From Devosia sp. A16 (GTDB lineage: Bacteria > Pseudomonadota > Alphaproteobacteria > Rhizobiales > Devosiaceae), in the NCBI RefSeq assembly GCF_001402915.1, contig NZ_CP012945.1:496001-560000 (forward strand): a DNA stretch of 64,000 nucleotides. The letters run 5' to 3'. The notes under the pieces were generated by a model. The model was given only the letters and a program-made list of their open reading frames with translations, was not told the origin of the DNA and did not search any database. The position numbers and the translations under genes were made by a program. Shown here in pieces: positions 53,351 to 61,473 of this stretch. Each line of letters begins with the position of its first letter. Position 1 is the first letter of the stretch.

Positions 53351-54172
53351 ATGCTGAAATTTCTTGTTCCAGCGCTTTTCATTTTCGGCACCGGCGCGGC
53401 GCTGGCCCAGACCTCGGGCGTGCCGCCCGAGGAATTCAACAATACCCGCCGCCAGGCCGGCGACTCGATTCAGGTCTGCTTCGACCGCACCAGCCTGGGC
53501 CGTCCGTTCGACGAGGCGGTGGCCAAGGCGCTCGGCGACGCGCTGTTCCTCGAGGTCAAGATCATGGAAGGTTTTGGCGGCTTTCCGCTCACCGGCGACG
53601 GCTTCATGGACGAACTCAACCTCGCCATGAACAATGACTGCGACATGTTCATGGGGGTTTCGGTGTCCCCCAATACGCCGACCTCGGACAGCTTCTCGGT
53701 CACCCGCCCCTACGCCACCATCCCGTTCGTGCTGGCGGTCAAGCACCCCGGCTGGCAGCGCCTGGGCGACATCCCGCTGGATCAGCGCCTCGGCACGGCG
53801 ATGGCCAGCATGGGCGAGATGAACTACATCACCTGGGCACAGCAGCGCAGCAAGCCCGAGCGCTGGGTGCGGCTGCCCTATGCCGACCCCAACCTGATGG
53901 CGACCCGCGTACTCGACGGCACCATCGCCGGGATGATCCTGTGGCAGCCGGTGCTGGCCCGCCTCAAGGCCGAGCGGCCCGAGGCGGCCGATCTGCGGGT
54001 CATCGGCAACGACCCGATCCCCGAAGCCGAAGTCCGGGTCGGCGCGCTGGTCTCCTCGCGCAACGGGTTCCTCCGGAGCCAGATCGACCAGGCCATCGAC
54101 GCCCTCGTCGCCGACGGGACCATCGACGGCCTGCTCAAACAGTTCGGCTATGCGGGGCGCGCCGGGGAGTAA
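53351..54172 (+). CDS. XoxJ-like periplasmic binding protein
   Basis: A 273-residue secreted family-3-type protein. Signal peptide MLKFLVPALFIFGTGAALAQ; mature body has DSIQVCFDRTSLGRPFDEAV, NNDCDMFMGVSVSPNTPTSD, SVTRPYATIPFVLAVKHPGW and a late DGTIDGLLKQFGY. XoxJ/MoxJ proteins are encoded with PQQ dehydrogenase and cytochrome genes and are believed to help enzyme maturation or interaction. It follows the dehydrogenase but after a terminator and a repeat, so it may have its own promoter. ATG 53351 has gaggag upstream. Confidence 0.9.
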   Translation: MLKFLVPALFIFGTGAALAQTSGVPPEEFNNTRRQAGDSIQVCFDRTSLGRPFDEAVAKALGDALFLEVKIMEGFGGFPLTGDGFMDELNLAMNNDCDMFMGVSVSPNTPTSDSFSVTRPYATIPFVLAVKHPGWQRLGDIPLDQRLGTAMASMGEMNYITWAQQRSKPERWVRLPYADPNLMATRVLDGTIAGMILWQPVLARLKAERPEAADLRVIGNDPIPEAEVRVGALVSSRNGFLRSQIDQAIDALVADGTIDGLLKQFGYAGRAGE

Positions 54173-54269
54173 GGGCCACCAACCACGAACTCTCGGTGAT
54201 CCTCCCCGCGTGGCGGGGGAGGGGGACCGCCGAAGGCAGTGGAGGGGGCGGCCAGACTCGCTCTGCCCG

Positions 54270-54884
54270 CTAACCCCTGCCGACGACGCTCAGATAGGGC
54301 AGCACCATACTCCCCAGCGCCGGCACCAGCCCCGCCACCACAGCGGCGGTGACCGCTGCGAGGCCCAGCGCCTGGTAGCGCGGCAGGCGCCGCCCCTGCT
54401 CCGGCCAGACCGCCTGCCAGATCGCTCCGGCCGTGAGCCCAGGGATCGGCAGCAGGTTCAGCAGCACCGAGCCCGTGGTCACCAGCTGGAACTGGCCGAT
54501 CAGATACAGCGCGACGAACGTTCCGCTCTGCGGCAGCAGCAGCGCCAGCGGCCGCAGCAGGTCGACGGCGGGGACCAGCAGTGCCGTGCCGGCCAGCCCG
54601 GCCAGCACCACCAGCACGATGCCCCAGCCACCCAGCCGGTTGCTCGCCGCCTCGTAGCGCAAGGGGCGTGCCCAGCCCATGGCGAACAGCACGCCGACGG
54701 CCAGCCCCCAGACCGACAACTGCGCGAAGGGGTTGGCGGTCAACCTGCCGTCGAACTCGGGCCGCCGATCTCCGAGCAGCCGTGCCAGCCCGGCCAGCAG
54801 CAGGCCATGCAGCCAGGCAAACACGATAACCGCGCCGATGCGCGATACGATGTCGTTCATGCTCAGGTCGCGCAGCAGCGTCAT
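54270..54884 (-). CDS. Site-2-protease-like membrane protein lacking catalytic residues
   Basis: A 204-residue polytopic protein with the architecture of M50B site-2 proteases: GRLTANPFAQLSVWG and AMGWARPLRY match the conserved S2P phrases (GRLTLNP..., FGWAKPV). However the zinc-binding HExxH is replaced by HGLLL near residue 26 (WLHGLLLAGLARLLGD), and the NxxPxPxxD element reads NLLPIPGLTAG without the Asp. So it is probably a non-catalytic homolog. Function might be binding or quality control of membrane proteins. Monocistronic; converges with the XoxJ-like gene. Confidence 0.8.
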   Translation of the reverse strand: MTLLRDLSMNDIVSRIGAVIVFAWLHGLLLAGLARLLGDRRPEFDGRLTANPFAQLSVWGLAVGVLFAMGWARPLRYEAASNRLGGWGIVLVVLAGLAGTALLVPAVDLLRPLALLLPQSGTFVALYLIGQFQLVTTGSVLLNLLPIPGLTAGAIWQAVWPEQGRRLPRYQALGLAAVTAAVVAGLVPALGSMVLPYLSVVGRG

Positions 54885-55018
54885 GGTTGTCTCTAGTCGC
54901 GCATTGCCGGGTCGGCGCCGACCTATGATCGAGCGTCGCCCGCGCCTTCTATCAGAACGCCGGCCTGCCCCGATACCGTACCAAGAGCAAACCCCAATTC
55001 CCTCTTGGCATCACGCCG

Positions 55019-55477
55019 CTATGCGAGATGGATCCGACCCGCGGCAAGCTTGCCGAGAAAGCGGGCGAGATCGCGCTCGAACACCGCGAGCGCGGCGTCC
55101 CCTGCTGTGAACCAGCGGCGAGTGCGCTGCTGCTTCTCGTCCCAGGTGCCCAGTTCCTGCGTCACCTCCAGCGCATAGATCACCGCCTGGGACGGCCGCG
55201 TTTTGCCGTTGTCTTCCTGCCGGACGTAGAAGTAGGAGCCGATCGGCGCCCGAGAGGGAATGCCGGTGACCCCGGCCTCTTCCTCGGCCTCGATCACCGC
55301 GGATTCGACATCGCTCTTGCCGGGGATCGCCCAGCCCTTGGGCAGCATCCACTTGGCATTGGTACGCGAGGTGATGAGCAGCACCGCGATGCTGCCGTCG
55401 GCCTCGCGACGCCAGGGCAACGCCGCGACCTGCCGGGCCCGCCGGCCCATCTCGGTCTGTCGACGCTTGTGACCCAT
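55019..55477 (-). CDS. Nudix hydrolase, DIPP/PKGW type
   Basis: A 152-residue hydrolase of the diphosphoinositol-polyphosphate-phosphohydrolase-like group: WMLPKGWAIPGKSDVESAVI followed by EAEEEAGV. The catalytic Glu triplet is kept; Lys and Ile occupy consensus Glu and Arg positions, which is typical of this alphaproteobacterial branch. ATG 55477 overlaps the PiT stop (TGATG), so it is coupled to phosphate uptake. Could hydrolyse nucleoside polyphosphates or similar pyrophosphates. Confidence 0.9.
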   Translation of the reverse strand: MGHKRRQTEMGRRARQVAALPWRREADGSIAVLLITSRTNAKWMLPKGWAIPGKSDVESAVIEAEEEAGVTGIPSRAPIGSYFYVRQEDNGKTRPSQAVIYALEVTQELGTWDEKQQRTRRWFTAGDAALAVFERDLARFLGKLAAGRIHLA

Positions 55478-56481
55478 CAGGTGATCCAGCCCACGATGAA
55501 ATAGGTCAGGGCCGACATCGCCGCCGCTGCGGGCAGCGTCACCACCCAGGCCACGACGATGTTGCTGGCAATGCCCCAGCGCACCGCCGAAACCCGACGC
55601 GCCGCGCCGACGCCGACAATCGCGCCGGTGATGGTGTGGGTGGTGGAAACCGGGATCCCGAGCCAGGTCGCACCGAACAGCGTGATGGCGCCGCCTGTTT
55701 CGGCGCAGAACCCCTGCATCGGCGTCAGCCGGGTGATCTTCGAACCCATGGTGTGCACGATGCGCCAGCCGCCCATCAGTGTGCCCATGGCCATCGCGAA
55801 CTGGCAGCTCAGCACCACCCAGAACGGCACATGGAAACTGTCGCCGAGCAGGCCCTGCGAGTAGAGCAGCACGGCGATGATCCCCATCGTCTTTTGCGCG
55901 TCGTTGCCGCCATGGCCGAGCGAATAGAGCGAGGCCGAGACGAACTGCAGGATGCGGAAGGTGCTGTCGGCGCGGAACGGTGTCGATCGGACGAACAGCC
56001 AGGCGACGATGAGAACGAGCAGCAGCGCCAGGCAGAACCCCACCGCCGGCGACAGGAAAATGGCGCTCACAGTCTTCAGCAAACCGCCCCACACCACGGC
56101 ATCGAACCCCGCTTTGGCGACGCCGGCGCCGACCAGCCCGCCGATCAGCGCATGCGAGCTGCTCGAGGGGATGCCGAGGAGCCAGGTGATGACATTCCAG
56201 CCGATGGCTCCGACCAGCGCCGCAAGGATCACCGAGGGATCGACCACCGCCGCCGAAACGATCCCGGTCCCGACCGTCTCGGCGACGTGCAGCCCGAAGA
56301 AGAAGAACGCTATGAAGTTGAAGAACGCCGCCCACAGCACCGCAAATTGCGGCCGCAGGACGCGTGTCGAAACGATGGTCGCGATCGAGTTGGCTGCGTC
56401 ATGCAGTCCGTTGAGGAAATCGAACAGCAGCGCCACGGCGATGAGTCCGACCAGCGCCGGCAGTACGAGAGCGGTGTCCAT
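55477..56481 (-). CDS. pit: Low-affinity inorganic phosphate transporter, PiT family
   Basis: A 334-residue inner-membrane transporter. Paired family signatures NGLHDAANSIATIVSTRVL and GHGGNDAQKTMGIIAVLL, plus ATWLGIPVSTTHTITGAI, are diagnostic. About ten helices. It lies three bases after the DUF47 gene and is followed by the overlapping Nudix gene. Confidence 0.96.
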   Translation of the reverse strand: MDTALVLPALVGLIAVALLFDFLNGLHDAANSIATIVSTRVLRPQFAVLWAAFFNFIAFFFFGLHVAETVGTGIVSAAVVDPSVILAALVGAIGWNVITWLLGIPSSSSHALIGGLVGAGVAKAGFDAVVWGGLLKTVSAIFLSPAVGFCLALLLVLIVAWLFVRSTPFRADSTFRILQFVSASLYSLGHGGNDAQKTMGIIAVLLYSQGLLGDSFHVPFWVVLSCQFAMAMGTLMGGWRIVHTMGSKITRLTPMQGFCAETGGAITLFGATWLGIPVSTTHTITGAIVGVGAARRVSAVRWGIASNIVVAWVVTLPAAAAMSALTYFIVGWIT

Positions 56482-56484
56482 TGC

Positions 56485-57129
56485 CTAGACGTTCTCGATC
56501 ATGACCGAGGTGATCTCGTGCGCGACGTCGTCGAGGCTGTCGACCACCCCTTCGAGATCGACGTACAGCGCCCGGCCGACGAAGAAGCGCATCGGATCGG
56601 CTGCCCCGTACTGCTTGTAGAGCTCCCGCAGCCCGTCATCGTGCAGATCATCGGCATCGGATTCCAGCTTGCCGATCTCCTCGGCAATGGCCGCGATCCG
56701 CGCCTGGTTGGCATTGAGCCTCGGCAACAGCTCCACCGCCTCGGCCATGAGATGGGATGCCTTGACGGCAATGGCCGCCATTGCCCCCATGCCGGGCTCG
56801 AACACCGTCAGTTCGTAGAGCTGCGCCGTCTTCACCACGCGCCGCATCTTGTCCACTGCGTCATCCATCGACTGGATAAGGTCGGTGATGTCGCTGCGAT
56901 CGAACGGCGTGATGAAGCTCTTGCGCACCGCCTGCATCACGTCGCGCGTGACGTCGTCGGCGGCGTGCTCGAGATCTGTGATACGCTGCCAATGCGCGCC
57001 GATATCGGCGTCGGCCTGAAACATGCGGTCGAGCTCGCCGGCCGCCGCGACGACAAGCGCGGCATGGCGTGTGTAGAGGGTGAAAAACCGCTCCTCTTTG
57101 GGCATCAGCGCCCGAAACCAGCCCAGCAT
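56485..57129 (-). CDS. DUF47/PhoU-like regulator of PiT
   Basis: A 214-residue all-helical protein of the DUF47 (PhoU-related) family. Repeated metal-binding motif type sequences are present: ITDLEHAADDVTRDVMQAV and ESDADDLHDDGLRELYKQY; DRSDITDLIQSMDDAVDK is the most conserved part. DUF47 proteins act with adjacent PiT transporters, probably gating them. First gene of the three-gene phosphate operon; ribosome-binding site gagagg. Confidence 0.94.
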   Translation of the reverse strand: MLGWFRALMPKEERFFTLYTRHAALVVAAAGELDRMFQADADIGAHWQRITDLEHAADDVTRDVMQAVRKSFITPFDRSDITDLIQSMDDAVDKMRRVVKTAQLYELTVFEPGMGAMAAIAVKASHLMAEAVELLPRLNANQARIAAIAEEIGKLESDADDLHDDGLRELYKQYGAADPMRFFVGRALYVDLEGVVDSLDDVAHEITSVMIENV

Positions 57130-57328
57130 GTCGTTACCTCTCGCTTTGGTCTGCAACTTCCTTGGAGAGGTGAAGATCCGCGAGCGCAACCTCGGGCGAC
57201 GGCAATAAACCGAAACTTTTGCTGTCGGAGCCTGGTCAGTCGGCCCATGCAGCCGGAGTCGATCTGCCGCCGGGCGATGGCTCGGCGCCGGTTGCTCCAC
57301 CGCGATGGAGGAACGTTCCGGTTTCGCG

Positions 57329-57709
57329 CTAAACCGCCCGTCCCGAGGCCTTCCGCCATATGCGCTCCACCACCACGCCGGCGGCGATCCCCAGACCGCC
57401 GCCGGCGAGCTTGACGGCAAGGTCGAACAGCCGTCCATGCCGCGAGGCAGACACCAGTTGCAGCGCTTCGAACGCCACCGCGGCGCCCAGCACCAGCGCC
57501 GTGATCAGCCACAGATGCCGCGGATAGGCCAACGCGAAGCAGAAGCCCACCGCCGCAAAGGCGACGAAGCGCTCGATATTGGGCGAGTAGCCGGTATTGG
57601 GCCTGAAGCCGATCGGCGCCAGGGTGACGAAGGCAATGGCGCCCAGCAGCAGCCAGGCCAGCACGGGAAGCAGGCGTATCGACACGAGGGGCTCCGGATC
57701 AGACGGCAT
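57329..57709 (-). CDS. VanZ-family membrane protein
   Basis: A 126-residue protein with four hydrophobic helices: LLPVLAWLLLGAIAFVTLAP, RFVAFAAVGFCFALAYP and GAAVAFEALQLVSASRHGR are VanZ-like, the last matching the conserved Glu-x-x-Q...R signature. Overlaps the 3' end of the glycosylphosphotransferase gene by 11 bases. VanZ proteins near exopolysaccharide genes are common; role unclear. Confidence 0.87.
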   Translation of the reverse strand: MPSDPEPLVSIRLLPVLAWLLLGAIAFVTLAPIGFRPNTGYSPNIERFVAFAAVGFCFALAYPRHLWLITALVLGAAVAFEALQLVSASRHGRLFDLAVKLAGGGLGIAAGVVVERIWRKASGRAV

Positions 57710-59198
57710 TGCGCCGCGTCTTGGACGAGAAAACCGTCAAGACGATGATCCAGCAATCGAGGAAGATCGACCAGTTGTCGATATAGTAGAGATCGTGCCG
57801 GGTGCGCCCCTCGATCTGCTCGAAGGTCGAAGTTTCGCCGCGATAGCCGTTGACCTGGGCCCAGCCGGAAATCCCCGGCTTGATGCGCTGGCGATGGGCA
57901 TAGCTGGCCAGCTGTTCGCCCAGCTCGTCGTCGTGCACCAGCGCGTGCGGGCGCGGCCCGACGAGGCTCATCTCGCCGCTCAGCACGTTGATCAGCTGCG
58001 GCAGCTCGTCGATCGAGGTGCGGCGGATGAAGGCGCCGATCCGGGTTATGCGTTTGTCGCCGACCTTGGCCTGGGTCATCTTGCGGCCGGATTCGGTAAC
58101 CGTCATCGAGCGGAACTTCCAGATGTGGAAGGTCCGGCCGTTGAAGCCGCGGCGCTCCTGCCGGTAGAACACCGGGCCGGGACTGTCGAGCTTGATCAAC
58201 AGCGCCACCACGGCGAAGACCGGGCTGAGGAACAACAGGCCGAGCCCCGACCCGGCGAGGTCGAACAGCCGCTTGGTCAGCACGGCGGCGTCGCTCATCG
58301 GCTTGCGCAGCGAACGCAGCGCATTGTTGGGCCCGAGCGGCACGACGTCGAGGAACTTGAAACTGACATTGTCGGTGGCCGGCACGGCGACCACGTTGAT
58401 GGAGAAACGCTTCAATTCATTGGTGAGCCGTTCGAGCCCGTCGATATCGCCGATCTCGCCGACGAACACGATGAACTCGGCGCCATGCGACACCCAGTGC
58501 CGGGCGAAGTCGACCACCGCGCTCTCCTTGTAGGCGCCGTCGGCATCCACCGCTTCTTCGAGGTAGAGCGTGCCGGCCAGCCGATAGCCAGTCTTCCACA
58601 GATCGCCGTTCACGAGGAAGCGCACCGTGTCGGAGCGGCTGCCCACCACCGCCACCTTCTGGAACTGCAGCCGCCCGGCCTTGATCCGGGTGGTGACTGC
58701 GGCGTAGGCGATGGTGCGCGCCAGCAGCAGCGCAGGCACACCCAGGACGAACGCAGCGATCAGCGAGACGCGCGACAGATCGTCGGCGACGCCGACGAAG
58801 AAGGCGCCGAACAGCGCGATGGCGAACGCCGCCGTCCAGCTGAGCACGCTCTGCACCAGCGTGGTGTGCGGCGGCCGCGCCCGATCGAGAAACTGGTTGG
58901 CCGAGACCGCCGAGAACAGCCCGTAGAGCACGCCGACCACGGCCGAATAGATGCCGTAGAGCCCGAACGGGATATCGGCGGCGGCCACGCGCAGGACGAG
59001 ACCGTGGTAGAGCAGTGCCGGCAGCAGCATCACCACCGCGGCAAGCGCGCCCTCCCCCAACCCGAACGCGGTGCACAGCGCCGCCTGGTTGGCGACCACC
59101 CGCCGCGCCTTGCGCCGTTCTACGCCCTGGTATCCAAGCTCGGTCTGCGCCACAGCAAATCGCCTCAAATCTACCGGTCCTGCAGGCAATCGCCGCAT
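57699..59198 (-). CDS. Polyprenyl glycosylphosphotransferase (exopolysaccharide priming)
   Basis: A 499-residue membrane enzyme that transfers a sugar-1-phosphate to undecaprenyl phosphate, initiating exopolysaccharide repeat units. Four or five N-terminal helices and a Rossmann-like CoA_binding_3 region (FQKVAVVGSRSDTVRFL) precede the catalytic domain: KRLFDLAGSGLGLLFLSPVF, KFRSM, RRTSIDELPQLINVLSGEMS and VGPRPHALVHDDEL, with KPGISGWAQVNGYRG at the end. Full-length for the WcaJ/ExoY class with N-terminal module. Upstream is a perfect CtrA box. Confidence 0.95.
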   Translation of the reverse strand: MRRLPAGPVDLRRFAVAQTELGYQGVERRKARRVVANQAALCTAFGLGEGALAAVVMLLPALLYHGLVLRVAAADIPFGLYGIYSAVVGVLYGLFSAVSANQFLDRARPPHTTLVQSVLSWTAAFAIALFGAFFVGVADDLSRVSLIAAFVLGVPALLLARTIAYAAVTTRIKAGRLQFQKVAVVGSRSDTVRFLVNGDLWKTGYRLAGTLYLEEAVDADGAYKESAVVDFARHWVSHGAEFIVFVGEIGDIDGLERLTNELKRFSINVVAVPATDNVSFKFLDVVPLGPNNALRSLRKPMSDAAVLTKRLFDLAGSGLGLLFLSPVFAVVALLIKLDSPGPVFYRQERRGFNGRTFHIWKFRSMTVTESGRKMTQAKVGDKRITRIGAFIRRTSIDELPQLINVLSGEMSLVGPRPHALVHDDELGEQLASYAHRQRIKPGISGWAQVNGYRGETSTFEQIEGRTRHDLYYIDNWSIFLDCWIIVLTVFSSKTRRNAV

Positions 59199-59251
59199 CG
59201 CCGCTCAGCCCCCGCACTATCACGACGACAGGAGTCGCCCCAAGGGCTCGG

Positions 59252-59267
59252 TTAAGCTGCGGTTAAC
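59252..59267. promoter_or_regulatory. CtrA-binding site candidate (TTAA-N7-TTAAC)
   Basis: TTAA (59252-59255), gctgcgg, TTAAC (59263-59267) match the full CtrA consensus. It lies 54 bases before the polysaccharide gene start and 152 before the receiver gene. Additional TTAA words at 59334 and 59380 are rare in this GC-rich DNA. Confidence 0.7.
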
Positions 59268-59418
59268 GCGCCCGCGGGCTCGAACCGACACACTGTCGCA
59301 AGCACGAGGGCTGGGCGGGCCGGTTAAGGATACCGGCAGATCCCGCCTCGACCGCACCGACCGCCATGTTAGGGAAGCATTAACCCATGGCGCGAACCCC
59401 AGCGTAACGAGACCCCAG

Positions 59419-59934
59419 GTGACGACCCCAACCTCCAGAGCAGTGGCGATCCTCGCGGCGAACCCGGCTTTCGCTGCCATTCTGAGCCGCACGCTCGAAG
59501 CAGATGGCGGCTATCGCGTGGCGAGCTTTTCGAGCGTCGAGCAGTTGACGACGTTCCTCCGCACCTCGCCCGTCGATGCGGTGGTGCTCGATACCGACCT
59601 GCCTGGCGCGCCGGCCATCGACATCGCCCGCGGGCTGCGCAGCCATATGAGGCTCGCCAGCAGTGCCTTCGAGATCGTGGCGCTGACCCGCGCCGCCGTC
59701 GCCTTCCACCGCCCCCTGCTGGCCGCCGGCATCGATGCGGTACTGGAGAAGCCGGTGCCGCCCCAGCAGCTGCTCGGCTGCATCGACGGGCTGCTTGAGG
59801 TCGATCGCGCCGTCGCGGTGGGAGTGCAGCACCCGGCGCTGACCATGGTTCGCGCCTTCGAGCCCCGGCTCGTGCCGGCCGAGCGGATCGGCAATGTGAT
59901 CCCGCTGTTCGGCGAAGGCCGGGTCCGGCGCTGA
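59419..59934 (+). CDS. Receiver-domain protein (atypical response regulator)
   Basis: A 171-residue protein, start GTG 59419. Receiver features: VASFSSVEQLTTFLRTSPVD, phospho-Asp equivalent in AVVLDTDLPGAPA, Thr in VALTRAAV and Lys in DAVLEKPVPPQQLL. The usual acidic pair near the N-terminus is missing (AILAANPAFAAI), so phosphorylation may be weak. No output domain, and the C-terminal ~50 residues have no known fold. Divergent from the polysaccharide gene and shares the CtrA-box region. Confidence 0.8.
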   Translation: MTTPTSRAVAILAANPAFAAILSRTLEADGGYRVASFSSVEQLTTFLRTSPVDAVVLDTDLPGAPAIDIARGLRSHMRLASSAFEIVALTRAAVAFHRPLLAAGIDAVLEKPVPPQQLLGCIDGLLEVDRAVAVGVQHPALTMVRAFEPRLVPAERIGNVIPLFGEGRVRR

Positions 59935-60036
59935 TCCCGGCCTCGCAGCCCGAGCGCTGCGAGCTTGCCGCACCGGCTGGACGAGCCCCCGCCGATACTG
60001 CAAGCTCCCCATCCCACCCACCGCCCGGCCCGAGCC

Positions 60037-60345
60037 ATGTTCGTCGTCCAGATCTATCTGCCGCTTGAACTGCCCGACGGCGCCCAGGTGCCGGCCGGCG
60101 TGTTCGAGCGCACCAAGGCCGAACTGACCGATCGTTTCGGCGGCGTGACCGCCTTCCTGCAATCGCCGGCGGAAGGTGCGTGGAAGCCCTCCGGCGGCGA
60201 ACCGATCCACGACCGCATCGCCATTTTCGAGGTGATGGTGGCCGACGTCGATACCGCCTGGTGGCGCCACTACCGCGAGGCGCTGGAAGCCGAACTGCAG
60301 CAGCAGCGCATCCTGGTCAGGCTGTTCCAGGTCACCGTGCTCTGA
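60037..60345 (+). CDS. Conserved hypothetical protein
   Basis: A 102-residue protein: FVVQIYLPLELPDGAQVPAG, TDRFGGVTAFLQSPAEGAW and HDRIAIFEVMVADVD suggest a ferredoxin-like alpha/beta fold found in small conserved bacterial proteins of unknown function. ATG 60037. Convergent with the aldo/keto reductase gene, only 12 bases apart. Confidence 0.75.
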   Translation: MFVVQIYLPLELPDGAQVPAGVFERTKAELTDRFGGVTAFLQSPAEGAWKPSGGEPIHDRIAIFEVMVADVDTAWWRHYREALEAELQQQRILVRLFQVTVL

Positions 60346-60357
60346 GCCGCTGGCTCA

Positions 60358-61203
60358 TCAATAGAGATCGTTGAACGTCTCCGGATCGCTGCCGGTCCGA
60401 CCGTTCTCGGGATCGTCGAGACCGCTGATGCGGCCCATCTCGGCCTCGCTCAGGGTGAAGCCGAACACATCGAAATTCTCCTCGATACGCTCCGGGGTCA
60501 CCGATTTCGGAATGACGATCGAACCGCGCTGCAGATGCCAGCGCAGGATGATCTGCGCCGGCGAGCGGTCACGCGCCGCGGCCAGCTCGCCGATCACCGG
60601 ATCGTCGAGCACCGCGCCACTGCCGAGCGGCGAATAGGCCTCGTGACGGATGCCGCGCGCCGCGAGGTAGGGCAGCATCTCTTTCTGCTGGAAATAGGGC
60701 TGGGTCTCGATCTGGTCGAGCGCCGGCACGATGCCGGTTTCGGCGATGATCCGCTCGAGCTGCTCGCGGGTGAAGTTGGAGACGCCGATGGCGCGAACCA
60801 GCCCCTGCTCCCGGGCTTCGATCAGCCCCCGCCACGTCTCGACATACTGCTCGTGCGCCGGCGTCGGCCAGTGGATCAGCATCAGGTCGAGATAGTCGAC
60901 GCCCAGCGCCGCCAGCGATTGCCTGACGCCCTCGAGCGCCCCTTCGACGCCCATCGCCTTGGTGCGCAGCTTGCTGGTGAGAAAGATCTCGGAACGGTCG
61001 ACCCCCGCCTCGCGCAGCGCCTTGCCTACCCCGGCCTCGTTGTCGTAGCCCTGCGCAGTGTCGATCAGCCGGTAACCGACCTCGAGGGCATGGGCCACCG
61101 CCTCGCTCACCTCGTCATTGTCGATCTGCCAGACCCCGAAACCGAGTTGCGGGATTGCGATACGTTCCCCCAAAGGGATGCGTTCGAACGGTTCAGCCGC
61201 CAT
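60358..61203 (-). CDS. Aldo/keto reductase (AKR5-like, second copy)
   Basis: A 281-residue NADPH-dependent reductase. Asp and Tyr of the tetrad are in LIDTAQGYDNEAGVG, Lys in LTSKLRTKAM and His in LIHWPTP; SVTPERIEENFDVF and IPKSVTPERI form the cofactor end. ATG 61203 (MAAEPFERIPLGE). Distinct from the enzyme at 11447. Carbonyl or keto-sugar reduction is likely. Confidence 0.94.
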   Translation of the reverse strand: MAAEPFERIPLGERIAIPQLGFGVWQIDNDEVSEAVAHALEVGYRLIDTAQGYDNEAGVGKALREAGVDRSEIFLTSKLRTKAMGVEGALEGVRQSLAALGVDYLDLMLIHWPTPAHEQYVETWRGLIEAREQGLVRAIGVSNFTREQLERIIAETGIVPALDQIETQPYFQQKEMLPYLAARGIRHEAYSPLGSGAVLDDPVIGELAAARDRSPAQIILRWHLQRGSIVIPKSVTPERIEENFDVFGFTLSEAEMGRISGLDDPENGRTGSDPETFNDLY

Positions 61204-61362
61204 GAGTGTCTCTCCTTTGTTTCGAAGAGAAAGCTCGTGGCGCCGGGATGGTTTCACCCGACCCGTGCAACATGCCGTGTCGGTTGAAGAAATTCCGCGG
61301 AACCCAATGCCGTCAGCTAGGTTCATCACAAACCCAAGGGTCGCTCCTCGGGTCATGTGTGC

Positions 61363-61405
61363 GGACCCCGACGATCAGCCCCCGTCGGGGTCCGTTTCGC
61401 TTTTC
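61363..61405 (+). terminator. Intrinsic-type terminator without an upstream annotated gene
   Basis: GGACCCCGACG (61363-61373) and CGTCGGGGTCC (61383-61393): perfect 11-bp stem, 9-base loop, followed by gtttcgcttttcg. It lies in the 270-base gap between the reductase start (61203) and a plus-strand gene (61474). As no gene ends before it on the plus strand, it may end a small RNA or work as an attenuator. Confidence 0.6.
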
Positions 61406-61473
61406 GATACGAGTGGCGAGATCGTGACCGGCCCCTGCATTGACGGCGGGCGGAACATGGCTATCTGCACAGC

